A stretch of DNA of 64,000 bases. Origin: Diphasiastrum complanatum. Lineage: Eukaryota > Streptophyta > Lycopodiopsida > Lycopodiales > Lycopodiaceae. The notes under the pieces are model-generated. The model had not been told where the DNA came from and did not search any database. It was given only the letters and a program-made list of their open reading frames with translations. Below are positions 23,235-34,803 of the stretch, piece by piece. Where the stretch lies: NCBI GenBank assembly GCA_029204225.1, contig CM055105.1, positions 14,101,221 to 14,165,220 on the forward strand. Reading direction: 5' to 3'. Every line of letters starts with the position of its first letter. The first letter of the stretch is position 1. The position numbers and the translations under genes were made by a program.

Positions 23235-24383
23235 TCATTTCTCTATCATTTGACCAACACTTAACAAATTTTTTGAAAGTGAAGGAATGTAAAGAACACC
23301 ATCAAGTCTTGCTTTCCTATTAGTAGAGAGACAAATAGGAATTGAACCAATACCTTCAATCACACACTCACCACCATTGGCCATGTGAATTGCTTTCTTG
23401 GCTCCATCATAAGTGACCAAAGAAGTAAAGAACTTCTTGTGACTAGTCATGTGTGAACTAGCTCCACTATCAATCCACCATGAATCTTTGTCACCTTCAC
23501 TTGATATTGGACTTAAAGAACACATCAAAAGAGAATCACCACCACCTAGATCCTCATCATTAGTAGTAAAGTTGATTTGCTTGCTAGCTTCATCTCTTTG
23601 CTTCTTCAAACATTCATTTGCAAAATGCCCTTTGATTCCACAATAAAAGCATTTCAACTTAGACTTATCTTTCTTTTTGCCAAAAGAAGAAGTCTCACCT
23701 TGATCTTGCCCTTTAGACCACTTGCCTTTGCCTTTGCCCTTGAACTTGCCTTTGATGAACATAGCATCCTCTTCATAATGAGATGTCGATGTAGATCCAC
23801 CTCCTCTTGATTGAAGCCTATACTCCTCATTCACCAAGATCTCTTGCAAATCCACAATACTTGGCAAAGTCTTTTGAATAGCAAAACTTTGGACAAGATT
23901 AGCATGATCATCCAACAAGCCATTAAGTATAACTTGAACAAGCTCTACCTCCTTAATGCTTTCATCAATACATGCTAACTCATCATTGAATGCTTTAACC
24001 CTCAAAACAAAAGCATGAGTACTCTCTTCCTTCTTTTAAAAACTTTGAAAGATTTGCCTCCTAAGAGTAAGCACTCTTGATGTAGACTTGGATTCATAAA
24101 GCTTCTTCAAAGCTTCCCAGGCCTCCAAAGATGATGTGCACTTACCAACTTCCTTGAGAAGTTCATTGGTAACATTCATCTTAATCATGTGTAGAGCTTT
24201 CTTTGCTCTCTTGTCATACCTCACTTGATCTTGAGGTGCTTGAGGTCTCTCCTCCACACCTGCAACAATCTCCATCAACTCATTCATCTCCAATAAGGAC
24301 TCCATCCTCACCTTCCAAGTAGAATAGTTGATTGAGGTAAGCCTATCATTGCTCTCCAACATAAATCCACCACTTGTAGCCAT
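23235..24383 (-). CDS. Copia gag and aspartic protease
   Basis: Starts at ATG 24383 (MATSGGFMLESND). It has the plant Copia gag core (YSTWKVRMESLLE, AWEALKKLYES, LTLRRQIFQ, ILNGLLDDH), one in-frame TAA at about 24033, a basic Lys/Gly-rich linker, the zinc knuckle CFYCGIKGHFANEC (CX2CX4HX4C) and the protease active site WWIDSGASSHMTS, ending LYIPSLSKNLLSVGQM. Gag forms the particle and the protease cleaves the polyprotein. Apart from one TAA and the closing TGA the frame is intact. The usual GAG-pre-integrase and integrase do not follow. Confidence 0.9.
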
Positions 24384-24973
24384 GTTGAAGTGACCTGATC
24401 TTCTTCTTTCAACCTGTTTCAATGCACAAAGCACTCTCTTGAATGTCAACAAATGAACGCAAGAAGAAATCACAAAGATATGGAACCTCTCAAATCTCTT
24501 CTAGCACTTCTAACTAGAAAATCAACACATAGAATAGCGAAATCTTGATCAACCTATGATTTATCCTCAATCTAATGATTCTTGCCACTTCCTAAGATTA
24601 AAACACACTCAAATGAAGTTCAGTAACCTCACAAACTAGAGATCCAATCAAAATTAGGGTTTTGACAAAATCACAAAAAATTGAATACCTCAAATTCTAC
24701 ATGCAATTTCTAGAAGCTTGGTATATCTTCTTGTAGACTCCAATGAGACCTTCCTAATGCACCAAAAATCATCTAATTCCAGTAAGCCAAGTGTGAAATC
24801 GGAATTGATCAAGTATATAACCCTTTATTGAGTTTTGACCTACAAAAGATCAATTCTACACATGCAAAAATGCTGATTTTTGAGTAGAGATCAATCTAGC
24901 ATGCTCTAGCATTGGTAACTCTTCCAAATCCTTGTTAAAGATGGCTGATCCTTTCATAACCTGAAACAAAAGA

Positions 24974-24985
24974 GCTCTGATACCA
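24974..24985 (-). promoter_or_regulatory. Primer binding site, initiator Met-tRNA type
   Basis: Minus-strand TGGTATCAGAGC, complementary to the 3' end of plant initiator methionine tRNA. It abuts the 5' LTR with no gap, the standard arrangement in Copia elements. Confidence 0.92.
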
Positions 24986-25638
24986 TGCGAAGGATTTCAG
25001 ATCATTCAAGATCCAATCCGTGTCCCAAATCTTTGGTTACAATAAGGAGCAAACCAATAATCCTGCAATGTAGAAAAATCAGCATCTACATACAAAATGA
25101 GATGCAAACTCTAAGAGATATTGATCAAACATGAACCAAAACATAAAATATGTTTGCTGTCCGTACAATTACAGTACCCTACTGTATTTCACACGTGTGG
25201 AACCAAAAATAGCAATAAATGATCATTCTACACATAGAATTGCAAGATAACACCAAGATAGTGCACCAATGAGTAGTAGAACCCAAAGAGAACCATGTAT
25301 AATGATGAAATGAGAGAGAGAAGCGAGAAGATGTGTCTCTCCACGAGTTACATCCTTTTATAGAGTTTCCAAACCCTATTTGGCCACTTGGCTTTCCCTC
25401 CAAAATGTAAACCCTACTATTTTTGGGTCTAGATTCAATGTACCCAAAGTTCAGATTTGAATCTCTCTCAAACTCGACTACCAAATTTCCCACACTTTCC
25501 AAAAGTTTTTATTGAATGTATTTTAAACTAATATAACTTCAAAAAGTTTATCTGTAAGTCTAAAATGAGTTTTGGCCTCTTATTGACAATTTACCAAAAT
25601 GTGACTAAACTAGACTAAACTAGTTGAAATCTCTCACA
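24986..25638 (-). repeat. 5' LTR of non-autonomous Copia element
   Basis: 653 bp, starts TGTGAGAGATTTC at 25638 and ends CTTCGCA at 24986 on the minus strand. Near-identical to 20178-20801 with two small insertions. Followed directly by the primer site. Confidence 0.93.
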
Positions 25639-25643
25639 ATCCT

Positions 25644-26480
25644 AACCTTTTTAGGGTCAGTTGCATACCGCTTTTTGAAATGATATGTCCTAAAACAATT
25701 TCATGTGTTACCCAAATCTGGCATATTTCAGGATTGAAAGAGATTCCAAAGCATTGACATTGGATAAAAATTTTCTCAAGCACCGACAGATGGCATATTT
25801 CCTCTGAATGCGCTCCCAAATCATCCAAGTAAACTTCTAGGGTATCTCCCATCTACTGAGAAAATGCAGCTTGCATAACACGTTGGAATGTGCTAAGAGT
25901 ATTACAAAGGCCAAAAGGCATGACTTTTCAGCAGAAGGTTTCCCATTCTATGGCAAAAGCGGTTTTATGCTGATCTTCGTCAGCAATTTGGATCATGTTT
26001 TAGCCGCTAAAGCCATCTAAGAACAAGTAGGCCTCATCTCTTGCTAGGATTTCTAAAATGGATTCTCCGAAAGGTAATAAAAAATGATCACGTTCTATGA
26101 CTACATTAAGTTTCTTAAAGTCGACATAGATACGGATTTTTTTATTTTTCTTAGGAACGATCACAATTGCAGAAAGCCACTCAGTATGTTCGCTCTCATA
26201 GATGAATCCTACATCTAGTAAGCATTGTAACTCTTCTTTTATTTTGGCCTTGTAGATCGGATTACATCGGTAAGGATGGCTAGCAACTGGTCTCGCTCCC
26301 GGTTTAAGGGGAATGCGATGCACGACTACTTGTGGTGAGACTCCTTGCATGTCTTTAGAGGACCAAAGAAAAAAAGACATATCTATACTTTCGTATAAAT
26401 TTTTCAAGCTTCCTTCATTGCTCTCGATTGAAGTGAGCCCCGATGTGAACGATGTATTCATTATCCTCATTGGGCTCACT
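25644..26480 (-). pseudogene. Gypsy reverse transcriptase, right part of split element
   Basis: The minus strand reads VVVHRIPLKPGARPV, then GFIYESEHTEWLSAIVIVPK, RIYVDFKKLNVV, YLFLDGFSG, and after a stop KVMPFGLCNTLSTFQRVMQA, the catalytic LEVYLDDLGAHS, and GHIISKSGMQLT. These are RT fingers and palm of a Ty3/Gypsy element of the non-chromoviral (Tat/Athila-like) type. RT copies the element RNA into DNA. Stops and small frame changes make it inactive. The downstream part continues at 20177 beyond the nested Copia element. Confidence 0.88.
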
Positions 26481-27598
26481 CAAGGATATGGTGATGGTTC
26501 ATGCATGAATCTCGTATGGTGAATTATCATTCGGCTTGTGGTAATTGTATGGTCACATCCTTGATTGTGTAATCTGTAAAATAAACAGGCACATCAAGTG
26601 CGGGTGATTCGAGGGGAGCTTTGCCCTTTAACTGCCTTGATGGCGATTCAAGAGTTTTTCAGAGAGGTGTACGAGATAAAGCGATCTCAGGAACTTTTTG
26701 AGCAGTAGTAAGGTCTCAGGAGGTTGGATCAAGAGTGGTTTCTTCATCTTCTCCTTCATAGTATTGTCACGAGACTGTGGCTTCTGAGGATGTGAGGTGT
26801 GCGGATGAAAAATTGATGGAACGTCATGGAGGATCTCATCGTTGATTTAATAGATTGTTTCCTTCTCACATAGGTCCCATGGGTAATTGGGCCGTTTGAC
26901 AAGATATACTTTGGTATCAAATTTTTCAATCGTAACCTTAGCAACTGGTTCCATCTTGGACAAATGTTGCGGGAATGCTTTGGTTGGAGGTGCCTCCATG
27001 TAGTTCAGTATCTGAATGTCAGAAATGTCCAAATCTTCTAGGTTCTCAACTCGCAAGACATTTTCGTCATCTACGAATAAATCTTCTGATTCATCAGTAG
27101 GTAGTCATGCAACGTTTAACAATTCATCATTGTGTGGTTTAATATCAACAAAGCTTTTTGTCATCTACGAATAAATCTTCTGATTCATCAGTAGGTAGTC
27201 ATGCAACGTTTAACAATTCAACATTGTGTGATTTGAATATCAACAAAGCTATGTGCAAAATGGGGCCTTACAAAGATAAAATCTGCAACTTTTGCCATTA
27301 AACTAGTTGATCAAAACAGTTTGTCCTAAGGGGATGGTAGAAGATATACTTGTCATGAGGTTATTTCACTTGGCGCCAAGCGTCCCATAGTTGCAGTCTG
27401 GGAAAAGCTTCCAATCATAGTTACAGGTGACATGAATTTGAGGAGATTCAATGTGAGATTTGAATGAAATCAAAGTTCTATTTAATGAATCGAAATCCTG
27501 GTTTTTCATCACTTGAAAAAACTTGGAAACACATGTGAAAATTCCAAATGTTTTTGGCATGTTAGAATGAAGACCTGAATGCTGATTCAAATTCCAAA
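26481..27598 (-). pseudogene. Gypsy protease-to-RT linker region
   Basis: Upstream of the RT on the minus strand. Open segments include ENLEDLDISDIQILNYMEAP, VAKVTIEKFDTKVYLVKRPN and DESEDLFVDDENVL, of the acidic linker type between protease and RT in Tat-like elements. No DTGA-type protease motif could be found. The region contains a 94-bp tandem duplication and stops at about 27.6 kb, where a plus-strand LTR begins. Confidence 0.5.
27062..27251. repeat. 94-bp tandem duplication
   Basis: The stretch GTCATCTACGAATAAATCTT...AATATCAACAAAGCT occurs twice in tandem, at 27066-27159 and 27160-27251, with four or five differences. It lies in the Gypsy linker. Confidence 0.9.
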
Positions 27599-28845
27599 TG
27601 TAGAGAATTATGATGCTTATGATCTATGCCCCAAATAAGTACCTAAAAAATATAGCTTTTTCTAGATAGATATAGCTTGATACGAGGTTAAATCTTTGCC
27701 TATGCAAGATTTGTTTGAAAATAATCATTTGTCAAAATCGGCTAGTGGGACTTGTTGAATGTCATAGACTATTAGCCCAAGCATGTATTATTAGAATGCG
27801 TATAAATTTTAGTTAAAATTCGCTTAACATAGGATCCTAGATCATGAAGCACAGTAATACCCACACATAAAACACTCTTCACTCCAAGCTCACATAGCAA
27901 CTATATTTTCAAGTACACTATACATATAGTTTCTTCTTTGACAATCCATGCATGGCCCAGGTTGCCGTCAATAGGACGTGTGTCCCGTTGACTTGCCTCG
28001 CGGTGAGGCCAAATGGTCCTAATCCATTGATCGGACCTACAGTACAGTGACACAATGTTGGCAGTATTCCCAACACAAATAAAATTAGTTAATAATAGTG
28101 TTGCGAGGGCATGGCTTCCTGCGCGTATAAGTCCATGGCCCAATGAGCACGCAAGTCGATTGTAAATAGAAATAATATACTTGGGCCCTTTTGTGATTAA
28201 AATAAAACTTGAGGCCCAAAGTCAAGTTAGAACTTAGAGTTTACTTTTTTAGAGTTGGGTCCAATTTTGGACTCACATGAATCTTGTGATTTCTAATGTA
28301 CTTTTTGTGGACCCTTGGATGAAGTTGGGTCCAAGATGAATGGATAGGATCAATGTGAATATTAGCCAATAGGATTTTGGGGCAAGGGCCTTCCCCATTT
28401 ATAAAAAGGCACCATTTGTACTCTATTTTCATGCTTAATAGAGAGGAGGAGACTCTATCATTTTGGGAGCTCAAGCATCCTCATTTGCTAATCACGCTTG
28501 CTTATGTTATTGTTGTGGTTTACTTGTTATTTCCATTTTCCATGCTTTTTGTTTATGCTAATTAAGGTTTCTCCATAAGCAATGTAATTGAGCATTTGAG
28601 CTAACCTCCATCTCATCTCTCTCACTCTCTCTTCCTCTCTTCCCCTTTCTTCCTCTTCTCTTCTTCTCTTCTTCTCTTCTCATTCATCCTCAATCATGAT
28701 GAATGTTAGTGTAGTGGAGTAGAGTTAGTGAAAAAGTAGAGAACTATATAAAAATAGCATCTTTACATAGTTAGGCACCTATCCAGTGTTCTAACTCTTG
28801 TTGACAGGTGGAGGACTACAACGACGAGAGATCTTCGACCCTACA
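27599..28845 (+). repeat. 5' LTR of plus-strand Tat-like Gypsy element
   Basis: Inferred LTR with ends TGTAGAG...CCCTACA (a 5-bp inverted terminal match), lying one base from an Asp-tRNA-type primer site. A TATA box (TATAAAAA, 28400) gives U3-R-U5 order, and a CT-rich stretch follows at 28610-28680. No second LTR is in the window because the element is cut at 37.0 kb, so the left boundary is uncertain. Confidence 0.6.
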
Positions 28846-28846
28846 G

Positions 28847-28866
28847 TGGCGCCTTTGCCAGGGATA
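28847..28866 (+). promoter_or_regulatory. Primer binding site, Asp-tRNA type
   Basis: TGGCGCCTTTGCCAGGGATA. It matches the TGGCGCCGTTGCCGGGGA primer site of Athila/Tat/Ogre-type elements with two or three changes. Confidence 0.8.
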
Positions 28867-30226
28867 GGTTCCACTAACTAGTATAGCTGCAATTTAGTTA
28901 TTTTGTGCTTTTTAGAGTAGTTTTAGGTGAATTTTGGGGAAGGAAGATTTAGTTTTCTGTATTTTCTTGTGTTGGAACTGTTCCCAGCTAGTGGAGGAGG
29001 TGTGAGAGGGCAGAGGAGGCCATGAACAACCTCTAAGGGCTTGACATCCAAACCAAAACCTAAAACCCCCCAAAAAAATACACCAATCTGCATTTTGGAG
29101 GGAAAAAGAGCCAAATTTCTAATCAGATTTTGTTTTTTCCAAAACCAGTGAAATTTAGCCCTCACATGACTGGCAGCAGCTCTAGGGTCCTATTCTAGAC
29201 CTGCATAGAAGCATGTGAGAGTTAGTTCCAAGCAGATTGCAAAAATCAGAAAAAAAAACCATAAAAATTCAAAAAAAACCTTGTGAAAAATCAAAAAAAT
29301 TCAAATTTCCATAAGAACTCTCGTAGAGCTCCCTGAAGTTCCATCTCAGTGAGACCAAGACACAAAGAAGCTTGCGAGAGTTAGTTTCCAGTGCAAGTGC
29401 CAGTGCGAAGGTTCTCAGTGAAAAAAGGAGGGAAAATCCATCAGCACCCTAGCAGACACAAAAAAATTTCAATTCCAGCGGTCAAGAACCCTGGCAGAGA
29501 ATTTTGAAGTTCCATCTCAGTGAGACCAGGACACAAAAGAGTCTATGAGATTTAGTTTGATTCCAGTGAGCAGAATATTGGATTTAAGTGTTGAAAATTT
29601 ACTAAAATTTGAAGATCCAGAAAATCCTTACAAAAGTAAATCTCTCAAACCACTCCAATCGATCTAGAATATCATTTTCCATCTGTAATGAAGTCTGCGA
29701 GAGTTAGTACTAACTATTGGTGAATATCAAGCCTGGCTATAAACCCTCGCAAACAATGAATTTTTCACTTAATGCGAGATTTAACCCTCGCAGAGATTTT
29801 CAGAGTCAGATCTACCTTAGATGCAGCTCGTGCAATCCTTGCGAGAGTTAGATCTCAGTAATCAGAGAGATATCAAGGTTTTTTAATTGCAAAATAGATA
29901 AAAGACCCTCACATAGCCAGCCCTCATACTAAAGAACCCTTGCAGACCAGATTATAGGAAGATCTGCATCAGATCCAGCTACTGTCAAAATCTCAGGACA
30001 ATCAGTGTTGGGAGTAAAAAGTTATCAAGGAAAAACCATCGTAAGAGGCCTGAATCCTCAATACCGGCCTGTCAGATTGATCAGATCCATAAGATCCAGA
30101 TTGCATCCCACTGTACCAACAAGATCCAACTACCTTGGACTCTACCATCAAATGAATCCGAAATCTGGACGATGAGTAGCAAGAAGGACAGCGAATCAGG
30201 CACCACACTTTTCCAGAATAGCAGAT
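28867..30226 (+). other. Long leader with dispersed repeats
   Basis: Non-coding leader between primer site and gag. The motif TGCGAGAGTTAGT recurs at about 29204, 29366, 29694 and 29838. A block GAAGTTCCATCTCAGTGAGACC recurs at about 29335 and 29508, indicating an old repeat of roughly 170 bp. Similar CTCGCAGA motifs recur after pol at 35.5 kb. Confidence 0.6.
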
Positions 30227-30356
30227 GTGCAACGAGAGACAGAATTGGAACCTGAGCCAATGGATCTAATGGGTCAACCTGTACCTATCGCTGCTTTGCA
30301 AGCAGCAGTCGAGAGGGCACCTCGGATGGAGATACCAAAATATGACGGATCATCAG
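30227..30356 (+). pseudogene. Gag N-terminus of Tat-like Gypsy element
   Basis: Opens in the plus direction with LEPEPMDLMGQPVPIAALQA and reaches the gag hallmark MEIPKYDGSSD, then homology stops at about 30356. The rest of gag lies on the other strand in the adjacent segment. Confidence 0.75.
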
Positions 30357-32141
30357 ATCGAAGACTTGTTCCGCTGGTTCCTGTGACTTTGATCAGGTTC
30401 TTGCTGTGCTCGCGACATCATAATTACCACGTCATCCAAGGTGTAATGCTTGAAGGTCTCAGGCATATCGTGAATTGATGCTCCATGAGATTCCTCCTTC
30501 AGCATATTGATCTTAGCCCGACTGGCCAACTTTTGAGTCTCTGTCATATGAGAAGAAGATGACGTTGTATATGAGTTTATCCTGATTGACTTCAAGGAAT
30601 CCAACATCTTTTTCTTGCCTTTTCTTGTCACATAGTTGGATTTGTTCTTGTTGTCTTTCTTCAAAACTGGTGTGATATTCGCCTCGTGGTTGCGAATATC
30701 CACATCCACTGTAGCTATAGCTTCTTCGGGTAGATCACTCCATCGGATCACCTGGTTGTAGCATTGTTTCAACTGGTTCTTCTGGTTTGCAAGTACCTTT
30801 GGTGGATCTATCTTTGAAATTTTGGCCATAGCAAATTTTTGCGGATGGCGCGCTGGTCCTAGGTCTTAATGGACAGTTCTTGAAGCAGTGTCCATAACTG
30901 CATTCTCGGCAGAACTTTATGTATATTGTCCCCTTGTAAGAACATCATAGCAATTATGTGTCCTTCGCTGCATCCGTAGCAGCCATAATTTCTTCCGTCT
31001 TGACGCTGAGTTTGAGCTGCATAGGCCGCATAATACTCATTTACAACAGGATCCATAAATGGTTCATCTGGCCCATACCATTGCTGCTGCTCAGGTTGAG
31101 GTGGTACTGGCATCTCTGGTTCTACTGTTGCTAGATTCACATGAGCCGCTTGCTGATTAGCTAGCCCTGGTGGTGCAGGTAAGGCCATGCGCTATTGATT
31201 ATTAGGCGCGCCATACCTCGGTGCCGCATTTGGTGCCCCTTGATGATATGGATAAGAAGTCTGATGAGGACTCCTCTTCTATTGGACAATCTGGGGGTTA
31301 AATGGGCAAAAAGTCATCTCGTGCGATATTGCATTGCACAGATGGCAAAATCTCTATGTCAGCCTTAGATTTTGCTTTAGGACTGGACAATCATTCGCTG
31401 TATGATTTTTTGTGCATACTGAACAACATACATTTTTGTGGCGAGAATACTGTAGCTGGTTCTATTCTGATGGATTGGACATTGTCGCTATAGTTCCTTC
31501 CTTGTAAGGCTTTCAATTTCTTATCGAACTGTGCTATGAGTTGCTCCATCTTCTGTTTGTATAGTTTTGTCATTTGTTCCAACAGTAGTTCTATGGACAA
31601 AGTGGAAGCATTTGATGATGATGACACTATCGAGGGAGTAGGAATATGGGGGGGGGGGTTGGATATTCGTCGTCTAATCTCTCATCCTCTTCCCTGATGG
31701 CATCCTCCATAGCTTCTTGCAAAGTAGTGTACTGCTCCTGTCGTTTCAGTTCTCTTTTGATGCTACGTGATAACCCTACAAGGAACCAAATGATCATCGC
31801 ATGATCGAGAGTTAGGGATGCACTGCGTTTGGGTCATAGATGTTTGACCCACTCAATATAGTCCCTGACCCAATCTCTTTTTTCCATCTTGACCTTGCTG
31901 AGTAGGAGAAACGGGTCTTCTAGGAACTTCCTTGGCTTAAAGCACGTGATGAGAGCCGCTTTAGCCATTTTCCAGGTGGATTTTTCTTCTTCTGACAAGT
32001 TGAAAAACCAATCTTGAGACACAACTATTAGTGACATGGAGAAGAACATCAACTTCTCTGCAAGTGTCCGATCGCAGTAGATTTCACAAGCTTGCTTGCA
32101 CGAACACAACCGATGAACTTTGCCGAGCCAGGTGAAGAAGA
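30357..32141 (-). pseudogene. Inverted gag segment of the same Gypsy element
   Basis: The minus strand reads gag from FFTWLGKVHRLCSCKQACEI (32140) through QDWFFNLSEEEKSTW, FKPRKFLEDPFLLLSKVKME, QEQYTTLQEAMEDAIREEDE, a Pro/Ser linker, a Gln/Pro-rich part and a CCHC-like GCYGCSEGHI at about 30960, to QEPDQSHRNQRNK near 30360. Flanking sequence on the plus strand supplies the missing start (PKYDGSSD) and the continuation into pol (HVGEQLTPTQFKRLRSL). The natural reading is that this 1.8-kb piece has flipped in place. Several stops and frame changes are present, and no protease active site was found. Confidence 0.85.
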
Positions 32142-33460
32142 AAAGTCATGCATGTGGGAGAGCAATTAACACCCACACAATTCAAGCGACTACGATCATT
32201 GTTGGTGGAGTACATGGATTGTTTTGCTTGGAATTACAATGATCTAAAGGGCATCCCACCAACAGTAGTCCAACACACCATACCCTTAAGAGTTGCAAAA
32301 GTTGTTAGATGTTGATTTCATTTATGAAATCGAACACATTAAGTGGGTATCGTCTATAGTTATAGTACCCAAGAAGAACGGCAAAATGCGAATCTATGTG
32401 AATCTGAAGGCACTAAATGCAGTCACCAAAAAGGACCATTTTTCTTCACCCTTTACAGAAAGTGTCCTTGAAAAAGTAGCAGGAGCAGAAGCCTACAATT
32501 TTTTGGATGGCTTCCGTGGTTACAATCAGGTGAAAAAAGTGCCACAAGATCAACACAAGACAACATTCGCCACTGAATGAGGGACTTATGCCTATAAGGT
32601 GATGCCATTCGGAATTTGCAATGCCCCAAGCACTTTCCAGCGAGTTATGCAGGCGACATTCAAAAAGTATCTGCAAATTTTTTTGAAAATTTTCTTGGAC
32701 GATCTGTGCGTGCACAGGCCTAAGTCAGAGCATTTATCCAATTTGGAAAAGGTGCTGCAGAAGTGTCCCGAATTCCAAATCTCCTTGAATCTAGAAAAAT
32801 GTCAATTTTGGGTTACACATGGCTTGATTCTTGGCCATATAGTGTCTAGACACGGGATCGCCATGGACCTATCGAAGATCAAGGTCATTGTTGATCTACC
32901 ACCACCAGGAACGATCCAAGAAGTCTACATCTTTATGGGTCACGCTAACCATTACAGGATTTTTATTCTAGATTTTGCGGAGTTAGCACGTCCAATTTAC
33001 AAACTCACAATGGATCCACATTGGAATGAGGAAGTCTTAAAGGCTTTCTAGAAGCTTAAAGATGCATTGGTCTCAGTGCCAATCTTACGCCCACCCAATT
33101 GGTCTATTGAGTTTCATGTGCATATGGATGCATCGAAGCATGTAGTAGGAGCAGTCTTAACCTAGCCAGGAGAACACAAAAAGGATTTTCTGATCCGATT
33201 TGCAAGCCGACGACTCAGTGATACAGAAATGAATCACTCAAGCCTAGAGCGGGAAGCACTGGCAATCATTTATGTGGTTAAAAAGTTTTGGCATTACCTG
33301 ATGGCCATACACTTTGCATTTTATACGGACCATCACCCCTTGCTCTATCTTGTTAACAAAACCTGCAACACAGGGAGAATCACTAGATGGTTACTTTTGT
33401 TGTTGAAGTTTGATTTTCGGATAGTGGTCTGCAAGGGAAGGAAACATTACACGGCTTGAT
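32142..33460 (+). pseudogene. Gypsy RT and RNase H (Tat-like)
   Basis: Begins with a pre-RT segment (EYMDCFAWNYNDLKGIPPTV, VQHTIPL), then RT: DVDFIYEIEHIKWVSSIVIV, RIYVNLKALNAVTKKDHF, KVMPFGICNAPSTFQRVMQA, the catalytic IFLKIFLDDLCVH, and GLILGHIVSRHGIAMD. RNase H follows with HVHMDASKHVVGAVL, LEREALAIIYVVKKFWHYL and FYTDHHPLLYLV. A TAG interrupts RT after FATE and others fall before and in RNase H. The set reads almost continuously otherwise, so decay is moderate. Confidence 0.92.
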
Positions 33461-34803
33461 CATATATCGTGAATCAAGGGAAAGAAAAATGCAACTCAAC
33501 CTGATGATGAGCTACCCGATGCTGCCTTATTTTACGTCGGCAGAGTACAAAAATGGGCCACCGACATAGTTGAATATCTAATGTGAGGCCAACCAGACAA
33601 ATTATTACCAAAGTCAGAACATGGGAAGTTGATTTTGAAAGCTAGACCTTATCAGCTGATTGCTAACCAATTGTACCGAAGAGGACCAGATGGGATCCTT
33701 CGATGATGTATTCTTTCTCATGAGGCCACCCAAATCATTTTGCTCTCCCATGAAGGCATGGGTGGAGGTCATTTTGCATTTGACATTACAGTTTGCAAGA
33801 TCCTGCAGTTAGGTTGCTAGTGGCCAACAATTCATAAGGATACAGAGGAATACCTGAGGAAATGCAATGTGTGCCAAAGGGTGAGGAGATCAACAAGATT
33901 GAATTATGACCTTCTACACCCGATATTAGCCCAAGCACCATTGAAAAGTGGGGATTGGATTATATTGGTTCAATTCACCCTGCAGCAAGAAGTACCCATG
34001 CCCGATATATAATCATGGCCACTGACTAACTCACCAAGTGGGTCGAAGCCAAGGCAGTGAGAGTAGCTGATGCTAGGACCACTGCCAAGTCTCTCTATGA
34101 AAACATCATTGTGCTCTTTGGATGCCTGGTGGAGATAGTCAGCGATTGCGGGAGCCATTTCATCAATGAGACTATCAAGGTCCTGTTGGAGGAATTCTTC
34201 ATGATCCATAGGACCAGTACACCTTATTATCATCACGGTAATGGGAAAGCAGAGTCGTCCAATAAGATCCTGTGTAGCGTACTCATGAAAACAGTTGAAG
34301 CTAGCAGATCGGATTGGGAACACAAGTTACATGCTGCTTTGTGGGCATTCGGGACAACATATAAGAGAAGCACTAACCAAATGCCATTTCAATCGGTTTA
34401 TGGTCAGAATGTTGTAATGCCAGTAGAGTTTTTGGTTCCTTCATTAAGGATTGCCACAACGCAACGTCTTGATGAATCCAGATCTCTACAATTATGCCAC
34501 AAAGCTCTGCATAAGCTCTGTGAAACACGCTTACTAGTTGTACATGCATTGGCAGCTAAAAAGGAATGACGCAAAGCATGGCACGATCACAGGTTACAAA
34601 AGAAAGATTTAAAATCCCGAGATCTAGTCCTTATGTATAAAACCAAGGCGATCAAAGGGAATCTAAGATTCACAAGCGAAGGTCCCTATCAAATCAAAGA
34701 GATTCTTAATCATGGAGCCGTGAATTTGGAAAAGCTAGATGGGACGCCTTTCAACACACCCATCAACGGTAGCCAGTTGCACAAGTACTGGCCACCTCAG
34801 TGA
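33461..34803 (+). pseudogene. Gypsy integrase (Tat-like, no chromodomain)
   Basis: Zinc-binding region HEGMGGGHFAFDIT and EEYLRKCNVCQRV, then catalytic-core residues WGLDYIGSI (Asp), EIVSDCGSHFIN (Asp) and NGKAESSNK (Glu). The tail reads LQKKDLKSRDLVLMY, GPYQIKEILNHGAVNLE and ends LHKYWPPQ at 34803. No chromodomain follows, which with the primer-site type places it outside the chromoviruses. Stops and frame changes between domains make it non-functional. Confidence 0.9.

Larger units (their letters stand above)
20178..25638 (-). mobile_element. Non-autonomous Copia LTR retrotransposon, copy 1 (complete)
   Basis: A 5461-bp element with all structural ends visible. The LTRs are 20178-20801 and 24986-25638, each TG...CA on the minus strand. 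The primer site abuts the 5' LTR, the purine tract abuts the 3' LTR, and a 5-bp target duplication ATCCT flanks it at 20173-20177 and 25639-25643. Inside, from the 5' end: gag, CCHC knuckle and aspartic protease (24383-23235), an unrecognised ORF in the same frame (to 21906), then a further conserved but broken stretch (21848-20802). Integrase, RT and RNase H are absent, so mobilisation would need an autonomous partner. It is nested in a Gypsy element. Confidence 0.93.
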
